Source of the DNA: Tianweitania populi
Lineage (GTDB): Bacteria; Pseudomonadota; Alphaproteobacteria; Rhizobiales; Rhizobiaceae
Length of the DNA: 64,000 bases
Direction: 5' to 3'
Assembly (NCBI RefSeq): GCF_014652875.1
Contig: NZ_BMZQ01000001.1
Span: forward strand, 372,001-436,000
Both the position numbers and the translations under genes were made by a program. The notes under the pieces were generated by a model. That model had not been told where the DNA came from. It saw only the letters and a program-made list of their open reading frames with translations, and did not search any database. Positions 62,977-64,000 of the stretch are shown piece after piece (within the stretch, counting starts at the first letter, position 1; every line of letters starts with the position of its first letter).

Positions 62977-63588
62977 TCAGTCTGTGTGATCGTGTGCGGC
63001 GCCGACAAGGCGCAAGGTCATGATGCGGTAATGGGCAATCAGCTGGTCGACGGACAAACGGTCCTGCGGACGATACCAGACGATCACGCCGGTGATCATC
63101 TGAATGATCGCCATTGTGGTGAGCGCCGTGTCCTCAATCGCGAAACAGCCGACATCGGAGCCTTTCTGCAGGATCGCGCGTAGCTCCGCTTCATAACGAG
63201 CGCGCAAGCCAAGGATCGGCGACAGCTGCTCTGGCGAAAGGCTGCGAAGCTCGAGATTGCTGACATGCGTTGTTTCGCGCCGCTCAAGATGAAAGCGGAT
63301 GTGATGCTCCACGAAGGCCGCCAAGCGATCATCCGGCTGGTCCGCATGTCTGTTTGCTGCATCGTCCCAGGAAGACAGAAGCTCTTCCATGTGGCGGGAC
63401 ATCAGCTTGAAGAGCAGGTCCTGCTTGGTCGGGAAATAGCGGTACAGCGCTGCCGCTTGAACGCCGACCTCGCTGGCCAGCTGGCGCATGGTGACCGCTT
63501 CGAAGCCGTGGCGCGCGACGAGACCGGCGGCCGCCATGCGGATAGCCGCTTCCGTTTTTCCCCCGTCTGATCCGATCGTTCGCGCCAT
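62977..63588 (-). CDS. TetR/AcrR family regulator, likely of the liu operon
   Basis: 203 residues from the ATG at 63588 (an ATG one codon before is also possible; AGGAGG precedes both). TetR helix-turn-helix: [39 protein letters not shown]. The C-terminal domain is TetR_C type. It leads the liu operon in the same direction (15 bases to liuA), so it probably represses or senses acyl-CoA for the operon. Repression by acyl-CoA is inferred. Confidence 0.85.
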   Translation of the reverse strand: MARTIGSDGGKTEAAIRMAAAGLVARHGFEAVTMRQLASEVGVQAAALYRYFPTKQDLLFKLMSRHMEELLSSWDDAANRHADQPDDRLAAFVEHHIRFHLERRETTHVSNLELRSLSPEQLSPILGLRARYEAELRAILQKGSDVGCFAIEDTALTTMAIIQMITGVIVWYRPQDRLSVDQLIAHYRIMTLRLVGAAHDHTD

Positions 63589-63612
63589 CATTCCTCCTGC
63601 CGCAAGGAATAA

Positions 63613-63622
63613 AACGATCGTT
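63613..63622. promoter_or_regulatory. Palindrome AACGATCGTT, candidate TetR operator
   Basis: Perfect 10-bp palindrome, 25 bases before the regulator start in an AT-rich context. It could bind the TetR dimer for autoregulation of the operon. Binding is inferred. Confidence 0.45.
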
Positions 63623-63756
63623 CATTTAATTCAAGCGAAATGCAGGTCGTGTCGATGTTCCCGCCGGCTACAAAGATTAGCGCACCGTTGTATTCTTGCA
63701 CTTCTTTGATCGTGAGCAGCTTGTTACGGTCGAATCAATCACTTGGGGAGGGGCTT

Positions 63757-64000
63757 ATGACGACACGCGCCGTGACAACTTTGGTGTCAGCCGGTATCGC
63801 ATCCATTCTGCTCGCTTCGTCTTCGCAGGCGGGCGGCTTCAATCGCGGCATCGCGAACCTTGATCCGCTTTATTATACCACCGGCTTCGGTCTCACGAGT
63901 TCTGTGACTTACGTATCGCCGGCGCGATCGTTTTCGAGCGTGTCGGGAGCGCGCATCGTTGGCGGCCGTCCTGGGCTTTATACGCAGGGTGAAACCGACA
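63757..64000 (+). CDS. FadL/OmpP1-type outer membrane protein (5' part)
   Basis: 81 codons to the window edge, from ATG at 63757 with GGGGAGGGG before it. Signal peptide ending SSSQA, then AGGFNRGIANLDPLYYTTG and SVTYVSPARSFSSVSGA, which resembles the start of rhizobial long-chain fatty acid transporter proteins (TodX/FadL). It lies divergent from the liu operon. No stop is seen. Confidence 0.7.
   Translation, partial: MTTRAVTTLVSAGIASILLASSSQAGGFNRGIANLDPLYYTTGFGLTSSVTYVSPARSFSSVSGARIVGGRPGLYTQGETD

Overview
The window looks like chromosome of a high-GC alphaproteobacterium of the Hyphomicrobiales (Rhizobiales), probably near Mesorhizobium/Phyllobacteriaceae. The signs are a feuN-feuP-feuQ signalling unit, a ccmIEFH (cycHJKL-type) heme-lyase operon, a degP / two-component pair / glnE / pleC order that I recall from Sinorhizobium, many small rhizobial DUF genes, and a complete gene transfer agent (GTA) structural cluster. 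No rRNA, tRNA, CRISPR array or insertion sequence was seen. Assignments come from reading motifs in the translations; no database search was run.

Layout. 1-2424: a partial minus-strand gene, an SOS-type LexA box, a DnaA domain IV-only protein coupled to a DUF6456 protein, then sufE and a DUF5330 protein. 2869-5401: a DivJ-like membrane histidine kinase overlapping a peptidoglycan-binding protein. 5426-7406: an old yellow enzyme divergent from an HxlR regulator, with repeated operator-like sites between, then DUF1491. 7403-12033: DUF2336, a small conserved protein, a DUF1254/DUF1214 pair and a class A penicillin-binding protein. 12347-14005: a membrane-anchored alpha/beta hydrolase.

14213-28546 is a GTA: TerS-like protein, terminase, portal, a small membrane protein, protease, capsid, connector, closure protein, a tiny coupled ORF, g8, tail tube, two tail assembly chaperones, a very short tape measure, g12, g13, NlpC/P60 peptidase, the giant baseplate protein and a holin-like protein. 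There is no integrase, repressor, replication gene or att site. The promoter has a perfect TTGACA with a palindrome in its spacer, a strong terminator follows the capsid gene, and the two chaperone genes appear to be joined by a -1 ribosomal frameshift at AAACCCT, because the second ORF has no usable start codon.

28788-31648: feuN, feuP, feuQ and a surface lipoprotein. 31734-35768: ccmI, ccmE, ccmF, ccmH. 35912-42760: degP, a response regulator/kinase pair and glnE, with a 16-bp stem hairpin after degP. 42769-47895 (minus): pleC and pepN; three CcrM GANTC sites lie within 30 bp upstream of pleC. 48092-58173: transporter, D-amino-acid dehydrogenase-like oxidase, a uracil-DNA glycosylase missing two iron-sulfur cysteines, ETF-quinone oxidoreductase, AMP nucleosidase, a 52-residue exported peptide, a GST, DUF2147, a Sel1-like protein, an exported acidic protein and a YitT protein. 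58218-63588 (minus): a leucine-degradation operon (TetR regulator, liuA, liuB, liuD). The window ends inside a FadL-type outer membrane protein gene.

Two themes stand out. Cell-cycle control: a DivJ-like kinase gene preceded by two CtrA-type TTAACCAT sites, and pleC preceded by clustered CcrM sites, would be the opposed kinase and phosphatase of DivK. The other is the GTA with its inferred regulatory and recoding signals.
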